From Mycobacterium decipiens (GTDB lineage: Bacteria > Actinomycetota > Actinomycetes > Mycobacteriales > Mycobacteriaceae): a stretch of 64,000 nucleotides of DNA. Of the stretch, positions 25,601 to 34,084 are shown in pieces. Location: assembly GCF_963853665.1 (NCBI RefSeq), contig NZ_OY970459.1, positions 2,790,001-2,854,000 of the forward strand. The letters run 5' to 3'. Made by a program: the position numbers and the translations under genes. The notes below the pieces were generated by a model. The model made no database searches, was not told the origin of the DNA, and saw only the letters and a program-made list of their open reading frames with translations. How positions within the stretch are numbered: the first letter of the stretch is position 1; each line of letters starts with the position of its first letter.

Positions 25601-27294
25601 TGCGCCTCCTCTGCCATCACGCCCGGCAGCCGGGCGATGAACTCCGCGCCGCGCAGCCCCGCCCCCGCTTCTGGTTTGGCGGCGGGATTGCCGGGACTCG
25701 ACAGCCAGAGGTCGCCACCGAGGGCACGACTGATCTGGCGGGACAACGCAAGCCCGATACCTCGCCCCCCGGGTATGCCGGAGTCTGGTTTAGTCGTCGT
25801 GCCCTCGGTGAACAGCTGCTCGACGAAATCGGGCGCGACGCCATCGCCGCTGTCGGCCACCGTGACATGCAGCGTTGAATTCTCTTGCAGCAGCTCGACT
25901 TCCACCTCTTTGGGAGTATCCGCACTAGCACCGCTCACTCGGGCAGCATCGATCGCATTGTCCAGCAGGTTACCCACCACGGTGGTCACGTCGACGGGCA
26001 GCTCCAGCCGGCCAGATACCCAAGTGTTCTCGCCAATCTTCAGCGTTACCCCGGCTTCCCGGGCAGCCGCGGCCTTGGCCGCCAAGAACGCCTGTAGGTG
26101 GGTATCGCGAATGGAGTCGATACCGGGCACCGCCGAACCCAGCGGGCCCGCACCGAGGAGCTCTTCCAAATACCGCATCCCCTCCTCGAGATGACCGGTG
26201 TGCAACAGTCCGTTCAGCAAGTGCAAACGGTTCGCGAACTCGTGGCGCTGGGCGCGCAGCGCGGTGCTCATCACCCGCACCGCGTCCAGTTGCCGGGTCA
26301 GTGACTCGACATCGGTTCGGTCCCGGACCACCAGTACGGTTCCCAGCTCACGGCCCTCGCGCGACACTCTTCGCGCCGAGACCACCACGATCCGTTGGCC
26401 GACCGTGGCCAGCGTGGGTGTGGCATCGGCCGCCGTGAACACCTCGAGGACACGCGGGGTCAACCCGATCGCATCGATGCGCCGACCCAGTTCATTGCCG
26501 ATCTCAAGCAGTCGGCATGCCTCGTCGTTGACGAAGGTGACTTTCCCTGCCTTGTCGGTGGCTAACATGCCCTCGCCGATGCCGTGTAGCACCGCCGCCT
26601 GAGTGCGCACCAGCTCGGCCATCTCGGCCGGCCGTAGGCCCAGTGTCAGCCCTCGCCACCGCCGGGCCAGCGCCACCGAGCCGGCGACACCGATCAGCAG
26701 GGCCGCACCTCCCAACGGGGCCAGCACGCGCAGATTTCTGGAGAACTGCTCATCGAACGCCTTCGTGGAGATGCCAACGCTGACCATACCCAGCACTTTT
26801 TCCGAACCCGGTTCCAGCACTGGGACTTTGCCGACGATCGACCGTCCTAGGGTGCCGGATTGATGGAGCACTTCCTCGTGTCCGGCCAGCACTTTTGTCG
26901 GATCCGTGCTGACCCGCAGCCCCAACTGGTCACGAACGGGATGCGCCAACCTGATGCCATGCGAGTTGGCGATGACCACGAACAGCACATGGGTGCGCTG
27001 CCCAACCCGTGATGACACGGCTTGCAGCGGACCGGCCGCTAGTTCGTCAACCAGTGCCGGACTCCGGGTCAACGAGGTCTGGTCGTAGCGGGAGATGTTG
27101 CCCAGTACCGTCGGGGAGGCGGCCACGACGCGAGCGATATCCAATGCATGATTGCCGTACTGGATGTCCAACCGGTGGCGATTGAACTGGACGAACAGCA
27201 CGAAGGCGACCATCAGCGTCAACGTCACAACTACGAGTTGCAGCTGCAGTATCCGGCTGGCCAGTCGCAAGTCGATGCGGCCCCTGTAGGCCAT
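25582..27294 (-). CDS. CitA/DcuS-type sensor histidine kinase
   Basis: A 570-residue kinase. Two membrane segments (about residues 17-37 and 190-210) enclose an extracytoplasmic Cache-like domain with the RTHVLFVVIANSHGIRLAHP region. A PAS domain follows (ILHGIGEGMLATDKAGKVTFVNDEACRLLEIG), then the SpoOB-type H-box LRAQRHEFANRLHLLNGLL with phospho-acceptor His near 350, an N-box NLLDNAIDAA and a GRGIGLALSRQ G-box. It senses a carboxylate outside the cell in characterised relatives. It transmits to the overlapping response regulator. The ligand here is not deducible. Confidence 0.92.
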   Translation of the reverse strand: MAYRGRIDLRLASRILQLQLVVVTLTLMVAFVLFVQFNRHRLDIQYGNHALDIARVVAASPTVLGNISRYDQTSLTRSPALVDELAAGPLQAVSSRVGQRTHVLFVVIANSHGIRLAHPVRDQLGLRVSTDPTKVLAGHEEVLHQSGTLGRSIVGKVPVLEPGSEKVLGMVSVGISTKAFDEQFSRNLRVLAPLGGAALLIGVAGSVALARRWRGLTLGLRPAEMAELVRTQAAVLHGIGEGMLATDKAGKVTFVNDEACRLLEIGNELGRRIDAIGLTPRVLEVFTAADATPTLATVGQRIVVVSARRVSREGRELGTVLVVRDRTDVESLTRQLDAVRVMSTALRAQRHEFANRLHLLNGLLHTGHLEEGMRYLEELLGAGPLGSAVPGIDSIRDTHLQAFLAAKAAAAREAGVTLKIGENTWVSGRLELPVDVTTVVGNLLDNAIDAARVSGASADTPKEVEVELLQENSTLHVTVADSGDGVAPDFVEQLFTEGTTTKPDSGIPGGRGIGLALSRQISRALGGDLWLSSPGNPAAKPEAGAGLRGAEFIARLPGVMAEEAQWVAQT

Positions 27295-27405
27295 GAAGGG
27301 ACCTTAGCACGCGACCTGAGCAAAATGCGCAAAAGTGCGGGCGCGGTTTCGCGGGGAATCTCCGTGGGTAGTGCTAAGGGCCCGTGCGCAATTCGCCATC
27401 TCCGA

Positions 27406-28227
27406 TCACAGGTGAGTCAGGAGCCGCTCGGCGAATGCCTCGGGATGCTCCCGGTGCATGAAGTGCCCGCCCCGGACCTCCTCGACGAGGTACTCGTTCC
27501 CGAACATCCGGGCCGCACCCCGATAGTCCGCAGGCTCGACGATGGGGTCATCGAGCCCCGCAAAGACGATCGTCGGCACCGTGATTCGCGCCTTCAGTGA
27601 TGCCGACGGTACCGGGGAGAGCTTTCGGTAGTACCCGAACGCCGCGTTCAGGCTCGCCCGGTTTGAGAAGCTCGCGCGCACGGCATCGAATTCCTTGGGG
27701 TCGGGGTTCCAGGTAGGGGACCACCGCCGATAGATGGCGGGGAGCGCGGCGAAGTCATTGCGCGCGAAGCGGTTCGGCGCCCCTGGCAGCTTGTAGGCCG
27801 CGAAGTGCCGGGCGCCCCAAAGCTTCTTCAGCGATGGCTTGAGCGCCCCCGGGTGGGGAATGCCGATGGTAACCAGCTTCTTCACCCGGTCCGGGTGAAG
27901 CGCCGCCGCCCCATACGCGGCCGAGGCTCCCCAATCGTGCCCGATAACGACGGCGTCGCGGGCGCCGAGCGCATCGATCAACGCCAGGGCATCGCGCGCC
28001 AAGGTCTCTTGATCGGGGTCGCCGTCCGGGACCGCCGTCGGGTGGTACCCGCGCATAAACGGGCTGACCGCGCGGTAGCCCTTGGCGGCTATGCGCGGAC
28101 GAAGATCGTCCCAGGAATGCGCCGTGTCCGGGAACCCGTGCAACAGGAGCACCAAAGGCCCAGAGCCCTCCTCGAGATAGGCAAATTTCAGCCCGTTCGC
28201 ATCGACGAAATGAATCGCATCAGCCAT
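27406..28227 (-). CDS. Alpha/beta hydrolase, epoxide-hydrolase-like
   Basis: A 273-residue soluble alpha/beta hydrolase. HGFP at residues 30-33 supplies the oxyanion region, the nucleophile is D98 in VIGHDWGAS, and the catalytic histidine is in GGHFMHREHP near residue 256. An aspartate nucleophile followed by Trp places it with epoxide hydrolases and dehalogenases rather than esterases; HGFP plus the cap sequence favours epoxide hydrolase. It probably detoxifies or catabolises an epoxide, perhaps one made by a local P450 (inference). It appears to be a single-gene unit. Confidence 0.85.
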   Translation of the reverse strand: MADAIHFVDANGLKFAYLEEGSGPLVLLLHGFPDTAHSWDDLRPRIAAKGYRAVSPFMRGYHPTAVPDGDPDQETLARDALALIDALGARDAVVIGHDWGASAAYGAAALHPDRVKKLVTIGIPHPGALKPSLKKLWGARHFAAYKLPGAPNRFARNDFAALPAIYRRWSPTWNPDPKEFDAVRASFSNRASLNAAFGYYRKLSPVPSASLKARITVPTIVFAGLDDPIVEPADYRGAARMFGNEYLVEEVRGGHFMHREHPEAFAERLLTHL

Positions 28228-28558
28228 GGCTTGGGGACACTACGCCAATCACCGGGCTATGAACAGATTGGAATGCGCCGCCGGCACCCGGCACTAGGCG
28301 CGGCCGAATGCTGTTTCCGGGGGTGCATTTCGCGTTAGGCTGGGCCGCTTTTGGGTGGGCAGCCGGCCGTTGTGTCTTCGGCTGTCTTGCCGTGCTGAAC
28401 GCTAATGTGTACGCCGACACCCCGGTGGCAACGCGGACGCCGCGCAGGCCGGCCCGCGGGGAGGAGCACAAGTGCGGATCGATCGGTTCAGCCCGTTCAC
28501 ACTCCGGCCGCGACGATGGATAGCCCGAGCGGCTCCGTGGTGAGCCTTTCGATCAGTG
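28228..28558. other. Intergenic region, no supported gene
   Basis: A 331-bp stretch between the divergently oriented hydrolase and DUF5642-like genes. Short frames exist but lack starts, ribosome sites or family resemblance. It presumably contains both promoters; no clear dyad was seen. Confidence 0.5.
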
Positions 28559-29371
28559 ATGCGCTCCGCAGCTGACAAGCGGTGGCCACGGCTGGTGGGT
28601 GCTGCTGCCCTGGCGGTGCTGGGCACCTGCGGTGCGGCCGTGGTGCTGACCACGCCGCGCTCGATCCAGGGGCGGGCCCCGTCGGCGAGCCTGGTGTCGC
28701 GATCGAACTGGGCTATCGCCAGTGCGTTGCCGGCCAGCGGGGATTTCCCGGCCGACTGGGGGTATTCGTTGACGGGGCGGTTGCGGCGAGCCCCATCGCC
28801 AAGCAGCGTGGCGCCGGCTGCCCTTCCCAGCGCGGGCCCGGCTGCGGTCTACTCGCCGGCGGCATGCCGAAGCATCCCCAAAGTCCTGGACCACTCCGAC
28901 GCCGACCTGGCCGGCTACGTCCAGGTCGACCGGTACATCCAAGTGTTCGTGCAGGATGCCCCGCCAGCGGATGCCGCTGCGACGGGGGAAAACCGTGAGC
29001 ACGGACCCAACGCCCGCTTCGCGATCTGGGCCGTTGCCGACGGTCCAGCCCGGATCGTGAATTACCTGAACTGGCTGGACCGGTGCGGCTCTTACCGGGT
29101 CACCAACCACTTTCTCGACGGCGCGGTCAAGAACGAGCGAACGGTCACCACCGAGGTGAAAGCACGCGGGGCCGGTGGCGCCGACGCCGCCGTCGCCGTC
29201 ACTAGAACGTTTACCAGTGCCGGCAGCATTGAGCCCTCGTCGACTTACCATGTCGCGTACTACGCGGTGCGCGGCGTCCTGTTGGAGTGCACCATCTATC
29301 TGGAGGGCGCCGACCTGGATCTGGTACGGCGGCTCGCCACCCAGACGGTGCGAAAGTTGCGCGCGTTATGA
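28559..29371 (+). CDS. Exported DUF5642-like protein
   Basis: A 270-residue protein with a signal peptide or anchor (RLVGAAALAVLGTCGAAVVL). The body begins ASALPASGDFPADWGYSLTGRL, has two cysteines (AACRSIPKVLDHS and LDRCGSYRV), and ends LLECTIYLEGADLDLVRRLATQTVRKL. This pattern is that of mycobacterial DUF5642/sensor-like envelope proteins related to Lpp-type lipoproteins, but the lipobox cysteine is absent. Function unknown. Its stop overlaps the start of the next gene, which has the same design, so the pair arose by duplication or acts together. Confidence 0.75.
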   Translation: MRSAADKRWPRLVGAAALAVLGTCGAAVVLTTPRSIQGRAPSASLVSRSNWAIASALPASGDFPADWGYSLTGRLRRAPSPSSVAPAALPSAGPAAVYSPAACRSIPKVLDHSDADLAGYVQVDRYIQVFVQDAPPADAAATGENREHGPNARFAIWAVADGPARIVNYLNWLDRCGSYRVTNHFLDGAVKNERTVTTEVKARGAGGADAAVAVTRTFTSAGSIEPSSTYHVAYYAVRGVLLECTIYLEGADLDLVRRLATQTVRKLRAL

Positions 29372-30123
29372 ACGGCTTGGCGCGACTGCGTAGTTCACTG
29401 AGGCCCCGTGCGGTCGCCGCCGTGCTGTGCATGCTCGCGACCGCCGCCGTACTGATCACCGCGCCCGCCGTGGTGAGCGCCTTGAGATCGGACCCGTCCG
29501 GCCCGTCGGGCCCCGAGCCGCTCGCCCCAAGGCTGGCCGCACTCGGCGACCAAGAACTCGCGGACCTGTTGCCCAAGCGGAGCGAATTCCCGGCTGGGTG
29601 GACGGTCGACGAGACCAGGGAGCTTTCGGACACGTTCGGATACATCAGATATCCCGTGTCCGACGACGGTCTGGGCATTGATCCCATCGAATGCTTTGGG
29701 GTGGTCGGGGTCGCCTCAACCGGCGCGTTCGACGCGGCCCAGGTGGTCGGGCACGACACCGCCGACCCGGCGGAGGTCGCCGATCGCACGGACATCCGCC
29801 TGATGGTCGGACGTGAATTCGACCCGAGAGGGTTCGATGCGTTCGTCGACCTGGTATCACGATGCTTGCGATTTAGTAGCACCGCCGCCGGCTCCTACAC
29901 GGTGCGCATCCACGAGGACTCTCGACCGACCGCTGGGCCGCAGCGCTTCCGGTACTCGCTCACCACAACGATCACCGACGAGCCCGCCAACGAGACGCGC
30001 ACCGATTATTACTCCTACGCACGCACCTCAGGGTTGATTCTGACCGGTTCGGCCAGCACCGGGCACCAACCGGCCTTCGATGCCCTGTTCGACAGCACCC
30101 TGCGGCGAATCTCCAACCGCTGA
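29368..30123 (+). CDS. Exported DUF5642-like protein, second of pair
   Basis: A 251-residue exported protein paralogous in design to its upstream neighbour: hydrophobic N-terminus (AAVLCMLATAAVLITAPAVV), LLPKRSEFPAGWTVDETREL, a cysteine in DPIECFGVV and another in LVSRCLRF, then a C-terminal strand/helix (PAFDALFDSTLRRI). The ATG overlaps the preceding stop (ATGA). No enzymatic motif is visible. It is convergent with the permease gene that ends 17 bases downstream. Confidence 0.75.
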   Translation: MNGLARLRSSLRPRAVAAVLCMLATAAVLITAPAVVSALRSDPSGPSGPEPLAPRLAALGDQELADLLPKRSEFPAGWTVDETRELSDTFGYIRYPVSDDGLGIDPIECFGVVGVASTGAFDAAQVVGHDTADPAEVADRTDIRLMVGREFDPRGFDAFVDLVSRCLRFSSTAAGSYTVRIHEDSRPTAGPQRFRYSLTTTITDEPANETRTDYYSYARTSGLILTGSASTGHQPAFDALFDSTLRRISNR

Positions 30124-30140
30124 CCCGTCCAGCGCTGTCG

Positions 30141-31613
30141 TCAGACAACGGGTGCACTCACGTCGGAGGTCTCATCGTTTGCGCCGTTCATCTCGGCTTG
30201 GAACAGGCAGTATTGCTCCGCGCGGCCGGGCCGGCGCTGGGCGATGAGCCAACCCAGGGTGAGGCCCACGAACCATAGCGGGAACCATGCCAACGCGAGC
30301 GCGGTTTCGGGTTCAGTGGTCAGCGCCCAGACCACGAACATGAAGAACGCAAGGACGGCCCAGCACATCGCCACGCCCCCGGGCATCTTGTAGACCGAGG
30401 CGGTGTGGCGCTGCGGGTGTCGGCGCCGGTAGACCAGATAGCTGACGATGATCATCGCCCACACAAACATGAACAGCAACGAGGAGACCGTCGTGACGAG
30501 CGTGAACGCGCCAATCACCGACCGGCCGGCATACAGCACCGGGATGGAGGTCAGCAGCAGCGGAGCCGTCAGCAGCAGGGCGGGCGCGGGCACGCCGCCG
30601 CGGTTGAGTCGGCGGAAGGCCGCCGGGGCGTGGCCTTCGTCGGCGAGGCCGAAAAGCATTCGCCCGGTAGAGAAGAATCCCGAGTTCGCTGACGAGGCCG
30701 CCGCGGTGATCACGACGAAGTTGACGATCGAGGCCGCGGCGGCAAGTCCGGCCAGCGAGAACATCGCCACAAACGGGGACTGACCGCCGGCGAACTGCCG
30801 CCACGGCACCACGGCCAGGATCGCCAGCAGCGCACCGATGTAGAAGACCGCCACCCGCAGCGGAACCGCATTGATCGCGCGGGGAAGGGTGCGGCGCGGG
30901 TCGAGGGTCTCGGCCGCCGCGGTGCCCACCAGCTCCACACCGACGAACGCAAAAAACGCGATCTGGAAGCCACTAACCACACCCAGGAAGCCCGTTGGGA
31001 AGAACCCGCCGTCGTTCCACAGGTTCTCGATCGTTGCGCGATCACCATGCGGGGAGACGAAGTTGGTCGCCACCAGGATCGCACCGATGGCGATCAGACA
31101 GATGATGGCGACGACCTTGATCAAGGCGAACCAGAACTCCAGCTCCCCGAAATGGCGGACGCTGAACAAATTGACCAGAATGATCAAGCCGACCGTGACC
31201 ACGGCCGGGAGCCAGGTGGGCAGGTCGGGCCACCAGAACTTTGAGTAGCCGGTGATCGCGACCAGCTCTGCGATGCCGGTGACGACCCAGGCGAACCAGT
31301 ACGACCACCCCACGAAAAAGCCCGCCGCAGGGCCCAACAGGTCGGCGGTGAAGTCGACGAACGACTTGTAGTTCAGGTTCGACAGCAGCAGCTCGCCCAT
31401 CGCGCGCAGCACGAAGAATATGAAGAAGCCAATGATCCCGTACACCAGCAGCACCGCCGGACCGGCGAGGGAGATCGTTCGCCCGGATCCCATGAAGAGG
31501 CCGGTGCCGATCGCGCCTCCGATCGCGATCAACTGAATATGACGGTTGGCAAGACCCCGACGCAGGTGCGGGACCGCGTCAGCGGCATCGGAAGGGGTGC
31601 GGTCGATCGACAC
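30141..31613 (-). CDS. CycA/AnsP-type amino acid permease (APC superfamily)
   Basis: A protein of about 490 residues with twelve predicted transmembrane helices. Amino acid transporter (AAT) family signatures: LRRGLANRHIQLIAIGGAIGTGLFMGSG at the N-terminus and FFAFVGVELVGTAAAETLDPRRTLPRAI in the middle. It resembles mycobacterial CycA (D-serine/alanine/glycine) and AnsP (asparagine) permeases; the substrate cannot be fixed by eye. The GTG at 31613 (VSIDRTPSDAADAVPHL) is preceded by GAGGA; the frame extends further upstream to 31778, but that extension is not permease-like. Confidence 0.85.
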   Translation of the reverse strand: MSIDRTPSDAADAVPHLRRGLANRHIQLIAIGGAIGTGLFMGSGRTISLAGPAVLLVYGIIGFFIFFVLRAMGELLLSNLNYKSFVDFTADLLGPAAGFFVGWSYWFAWVVTGIAELVAITGYSKFWWPDLPTWLPAVVTVGLIILVNLFSVRHFGELEFWFALIKVVAIICLIAIGAILVATNFVSPHGDRATIENLWNDGGFFPTGFLGVVSGFQIAFFAFVGVELVGTAAAETLDPRRTLPRAINAVPLRVAVFYIGALLAILAVVPWRQFAGGQSPFVAMFSLAGLAAAASIVNFVVITAAASSANSGFFSTGRMLFGLADEGHAPAAFRRLNRGGVPAPALLLTAPLLLTSIPVLYAGRSVIGAFTLVTTVSSLLFMFVWAMIIVSYLVYRRRHPQRHTASVYKMPGGVAMCWAVLAFFMFVVWALTTEPETALALAWFPLWFVGLTLGWLIAQRRPGRAEQYCLFQAEMNGANDETSDVSAPVV

Positions 31614-31819
31614 GGTGGCGTCCTCGTCAGTGATGCAGTCCTGGCAGAGATTGATCTTCGTCGCCGAGTACGCGGCCGCGACGTCGTTGTTCCATCGGCC
31701 AGACCATTGTTTCCACGGCCACACCCTACGAAGCTCGCGCGGGCGTAGCGCCGGTCGTTCACTAAGAAACACTTGCATATGTGCTCGAACTGATTGCTCC
31801 CACCGCTTTCGGTCGCGTC

Positions 31820-32122
31820 CTACGCCAGGAAGACACCCGTCGAGGTGATCACGTCGCCGGCAGCCACATCGCTCTTAGTGAGCCTTGCGAACAGCAGACC
31901 CACGTTGTCGCCGACCTTCGCCGTGTCCACCCTTTTGCGAAAGGCTTCGATGGCGTCGACCCTGACGGCGGAGCCGTCGTTGATCCGGACCTCGTCACCG
32001 ATGCGCAGCTCCCCATACTCAACGCGGCCGGTAGCCACAATCCCGCGGTTGCGAATGAAGAACACGTCCTGGACCGTCATGCGGAACATGTGCGGAACGC
32101 TACCCGCCCGACCCAGGTCCAT
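31820..32122 (-). CDS. Stand-alone EF-Tu domain-2-like protein
   Basis: About 100 residues comprising only an elongation-factor-Tu domain-2 beta-barrel: HMFRMTVQDVFFIRNRGIVATGRVEYGELRIGDEVRINDG...VDAIEAFRKRVDTAKVGDNVGLLFARLTKSDVAAGDVI. The GTPase domain and domain 3 are missing. Short proteins of this type occur in actinobacteria, usually unannotated or called elongation factor; in other factors this barrel contacts RNA or nucleotide-exchange partners. Start uncertain (ATG at 32122 or 32089; the frame is open to 32227). Confidence 0.65.
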   Translation of the reverse strand: MDLGRAGSVPHMFRMTVQDVFFIRNRGIVATGRVEYGELRIGDEVRINDGSAVRVDAIEAFRKRVDTAKVGDNVGLLFARLTKSDVAAGDVITSTGVFLA

Positions 32123-32204
32123 CACGCGTGCCACCGCGTCGTGCACCCAGCGGCGATAGCGGCAATTCCGTCGGGTGAACGTATGATTCGGTGGATGAAA
32201 TTCG

Positions 32205-32222
32205 CTCCCCCAATTGGGGGAG
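32205..32222. promoter_or_regulatory. Perfect 18-bp palindrome CTCCCCCAATTGGGGGAG
   Basis: The sequence is fully self-complementary. It lies between the EF-Tu-domain gene (leftwards) and the metallohydrolase gene (rightwards), where a divergent operator would be expected. A related sequence with one mismatch lies at 35388-35401, upstream of the PPE gene. The binding protein is unknown. Confidence 0.5.
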
Positions 32223-32399
32223 AACAACGTGGCCTATGCGTCCGGCGCGCCCAGCGCGTGAGTGCACTCAGGACACGAAATATGCTGCTGCAGTTAGTCT
32301 TTAATGCAGTCGCTGCGCTCGGCCGGACGGCGCCGCACTTCGGCACGGTACCGCCGAGCCGCCCTGGCGCCGAGACCCCGGTTGTGGCATACCTGTGGA

Positions 32400-33242
32400 G
32401 TGATTGAAGTTACGTTGCTCGGCACCGGCAGCCCCATTCCGGATCCGCAGCGGGCGGGCCCGTCGACGCTGGTGCGCGCGGGCGGTCAAATACTCCTGGT
32501 GGACTGCGGCAGGGGAGTGCTGCAACGTGCTGCAGCGGTTGGTGTGATGGCGAACGCGCTGACCGCGCTGTTGGTGACCCATTTGCACAGCGACCACATC
32601 GCGGACCTCGGTGACGTGCTGATCACTCGGTGGGTCAGCACATTTAGACCCGACCCGGCGCCGTTGCCGATCATCGGCCCACCGGGAACCGCCGCCACGG
32701 TGGAGGCGACATTGGCCGCCTTCGGCGCCGACATCGGCTATCGGATTGCCCACCACGCCGACCTGACCCAGCCTCCCGCCGTCGCCGTGTACGAACACAC
32801 CGAGGGAACGGTTTGGGACCACAACGGGGTGCGGGTCCTCGTCGCACCGACCGACCATCGACCTGTGTCTCCGACGATCGCCTTTCGCGTGCAGCATGAC
32901 GGCGTGTCGGTAGTGTTGGCCGGGGACACCGTGCCCTGCAACAGCCTTGACCGGCTTACCGCCGGCGCGGATGCGCTGGTACACACCGTAATCCGCAAGG
33001 ATCTTCTGAATGCTGTGCCGCTGCAACGCATGCGCGATATCTGCGACTACCACTCCTCGGTGGAAGAGGCGGCTTCGACCGCGGCTCGCGCCAGGGTAGC
33101 TACCTTGGTGCTCACCCATTGCGTGCCGCCGATCGCGCCGGGTCAAGAGGAGGCCTGGCGAGCGTGCGCAGCCGCACATTTCGACGGTCGCATCGAGCTG
33201 GGACCCGATCTGCACCGCATCGAGGTACAACGCACAACCTAG
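32400..33242 (+). CDS. Metallo-beta-lactamase-fold hydrolase, RNase Z-like (Rv2407-like)
   Basis: A 280-residue MBL-fold protein. It starts [25 protein letters not shown], has the zinc-binding [11 protein letters not shown] motif (HxHxDH), [11 protein letters not shown] (metal-bridging Asp) and LTHCVPP in the distal region. The arrangement is that of RNase Z/ElaC-type enzymes, which remove tRNA 3' trailers, although many paralogues act on other phosphodiesters. It resembles Mtb Rv2407 as I remember it. The GTG at 32400 was chosen because homology begins there and the frame upstream is unlike protein. Confidence 0.85.
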   Translation: MIEVTLLGTGSPIPDPQRAGPSTLVRAGGQILLVDCGRGVLQRAAAVGVMANALTALLVTHLHSDHIADLGDVLITRWVSTFRPDPAPLPIIGPPGTAATVEATLAAFGADIGYRIAHHADLTQPPAVAVYEHTEGTVWDHNGVRVLVAPTDHRPVSPTIAFRVQHDGVSVVLAGDTVPCNSLDRLTAGADALVHTVIRKDLLNAVPLQRMRDICDYHSSVEEAASTAARARVATLVLTHCVPPIAPGQEEAWRACAAAHFDGRIELGPDLHRIEVQRTT

Positions 33243-33415
33243 CGGACACATTTCCAACTTGGCGTCCCGCGGTCGGGTCGGCATCGGTGGCCCAGCGTTA
33301 TCAGTAGTGCGCAAACTGCCGCGCCATTCGGTCTGGGAAGCAACAATGGGAGGGCACCCGTCCGCCTTGTCGGCCGGGCCCACAGAGCTTTTTCCCAGAT
33401 CGCTTGGAGCAGCCC

Positions 33416-34063
33416 ATGGCCCACCCCAATCAACGCGTCACTGTCGTCGTGGCCGACGATCACCCGGTAACGCGCCAGGGGGTAGTGCGCGCCCTGAACG
33501 CCAGCGGGCGGGTGGAGGTCCTCGCCGAGGTGACCGACGGTCGCGCGGCGCTAGACGCCATCCGTAGACTGCGGCCCGCGGTAGCTCTGCTCGACTACCA
33601 GATGCCCGGGCTTGACGGCCTTGAAGTCACCCACGCGATAGCTCGGGACGGGTTGCCCACCCACGTGGTGCTGCTGAGCGCCTTTGACGACAGCTCGGTC
33701 GTTTACAAGGCTATTGCCGAGGGCGCTTCGGGGTATTTGACCAAGGAATCCGACAGCGACGAGATCGTCGACGCCGTGGTCCGATGCTCCGGCGGCGCCA
33801 CCTATCTACCCACCGGGGTAGCCGGGGGACTGGTCGGTGAGGTCAAACGCCGGGCCAGAGGAGCGTCGACCGTATTGACCCATCGCGAGAGCCAGGTGGT
33901 GGCGATGATCGCCGACGGGCTGTCGGTTCCGCAGATCGCGTCGCGACTTCATCTGGCTCCCAGCACCGTGAAGACGCATGTGCAAAGCCTCTACGAGAAG
34001 CTTGGTGTCGCTGACCGGGGAGCCGCGGTCGCCGAGGCGATGCGGCGTCGATTGCTGGAATGA
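33416..34063 (+). CDS. NarL/FixJ-family response regulator
   Basis: A 215-residue response regulator. The receiver has VVADDHPVTRQ, phosphoacceptor Asp in ALLDYQMPG, VLLSAFDD and YLTKES. The C-terminal LuxR-type HTH is LTHRESQVVAMIADGLSVPQIASRLHLAPSTVKTHVQSLYEKL. GGAG lies six bases before the ATG at 33416. The cognate kinase is probably the HisKA_3 kinase at 35450-36637 on the opposite strand, beyond an intervening PPE gene. Confidence 0.92.
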   Translation: MAHPNQRVTVVVADDHPVTRQGVVRALNASGRVEVLAEVTDGRAALDAIRRLRPAVALLDYQMPGLDGLEVTHAIARDGLPTHVVLLSAFDDSSVVYKAIAEGASGYLTKESDSDEIVDAVVRCSGGATYLPTGVAGGLVGEVKRRARGASTVLTHRESQVVAMIADGLSVPQIASRLHLAPSTVKTHVQSLYEKLGVADRGAAVAEAMRRRLLE

Positions 34064-34084
34064 CTTGTGCCGAAAGGCCTTTTG

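Noticed and set aside
30313-30804. A 163-codon frame overlapping the permease on the same strand
   Set aside because: Out-of-frame shadow of a twelve-helix permease, arginine-rich and without a domain.
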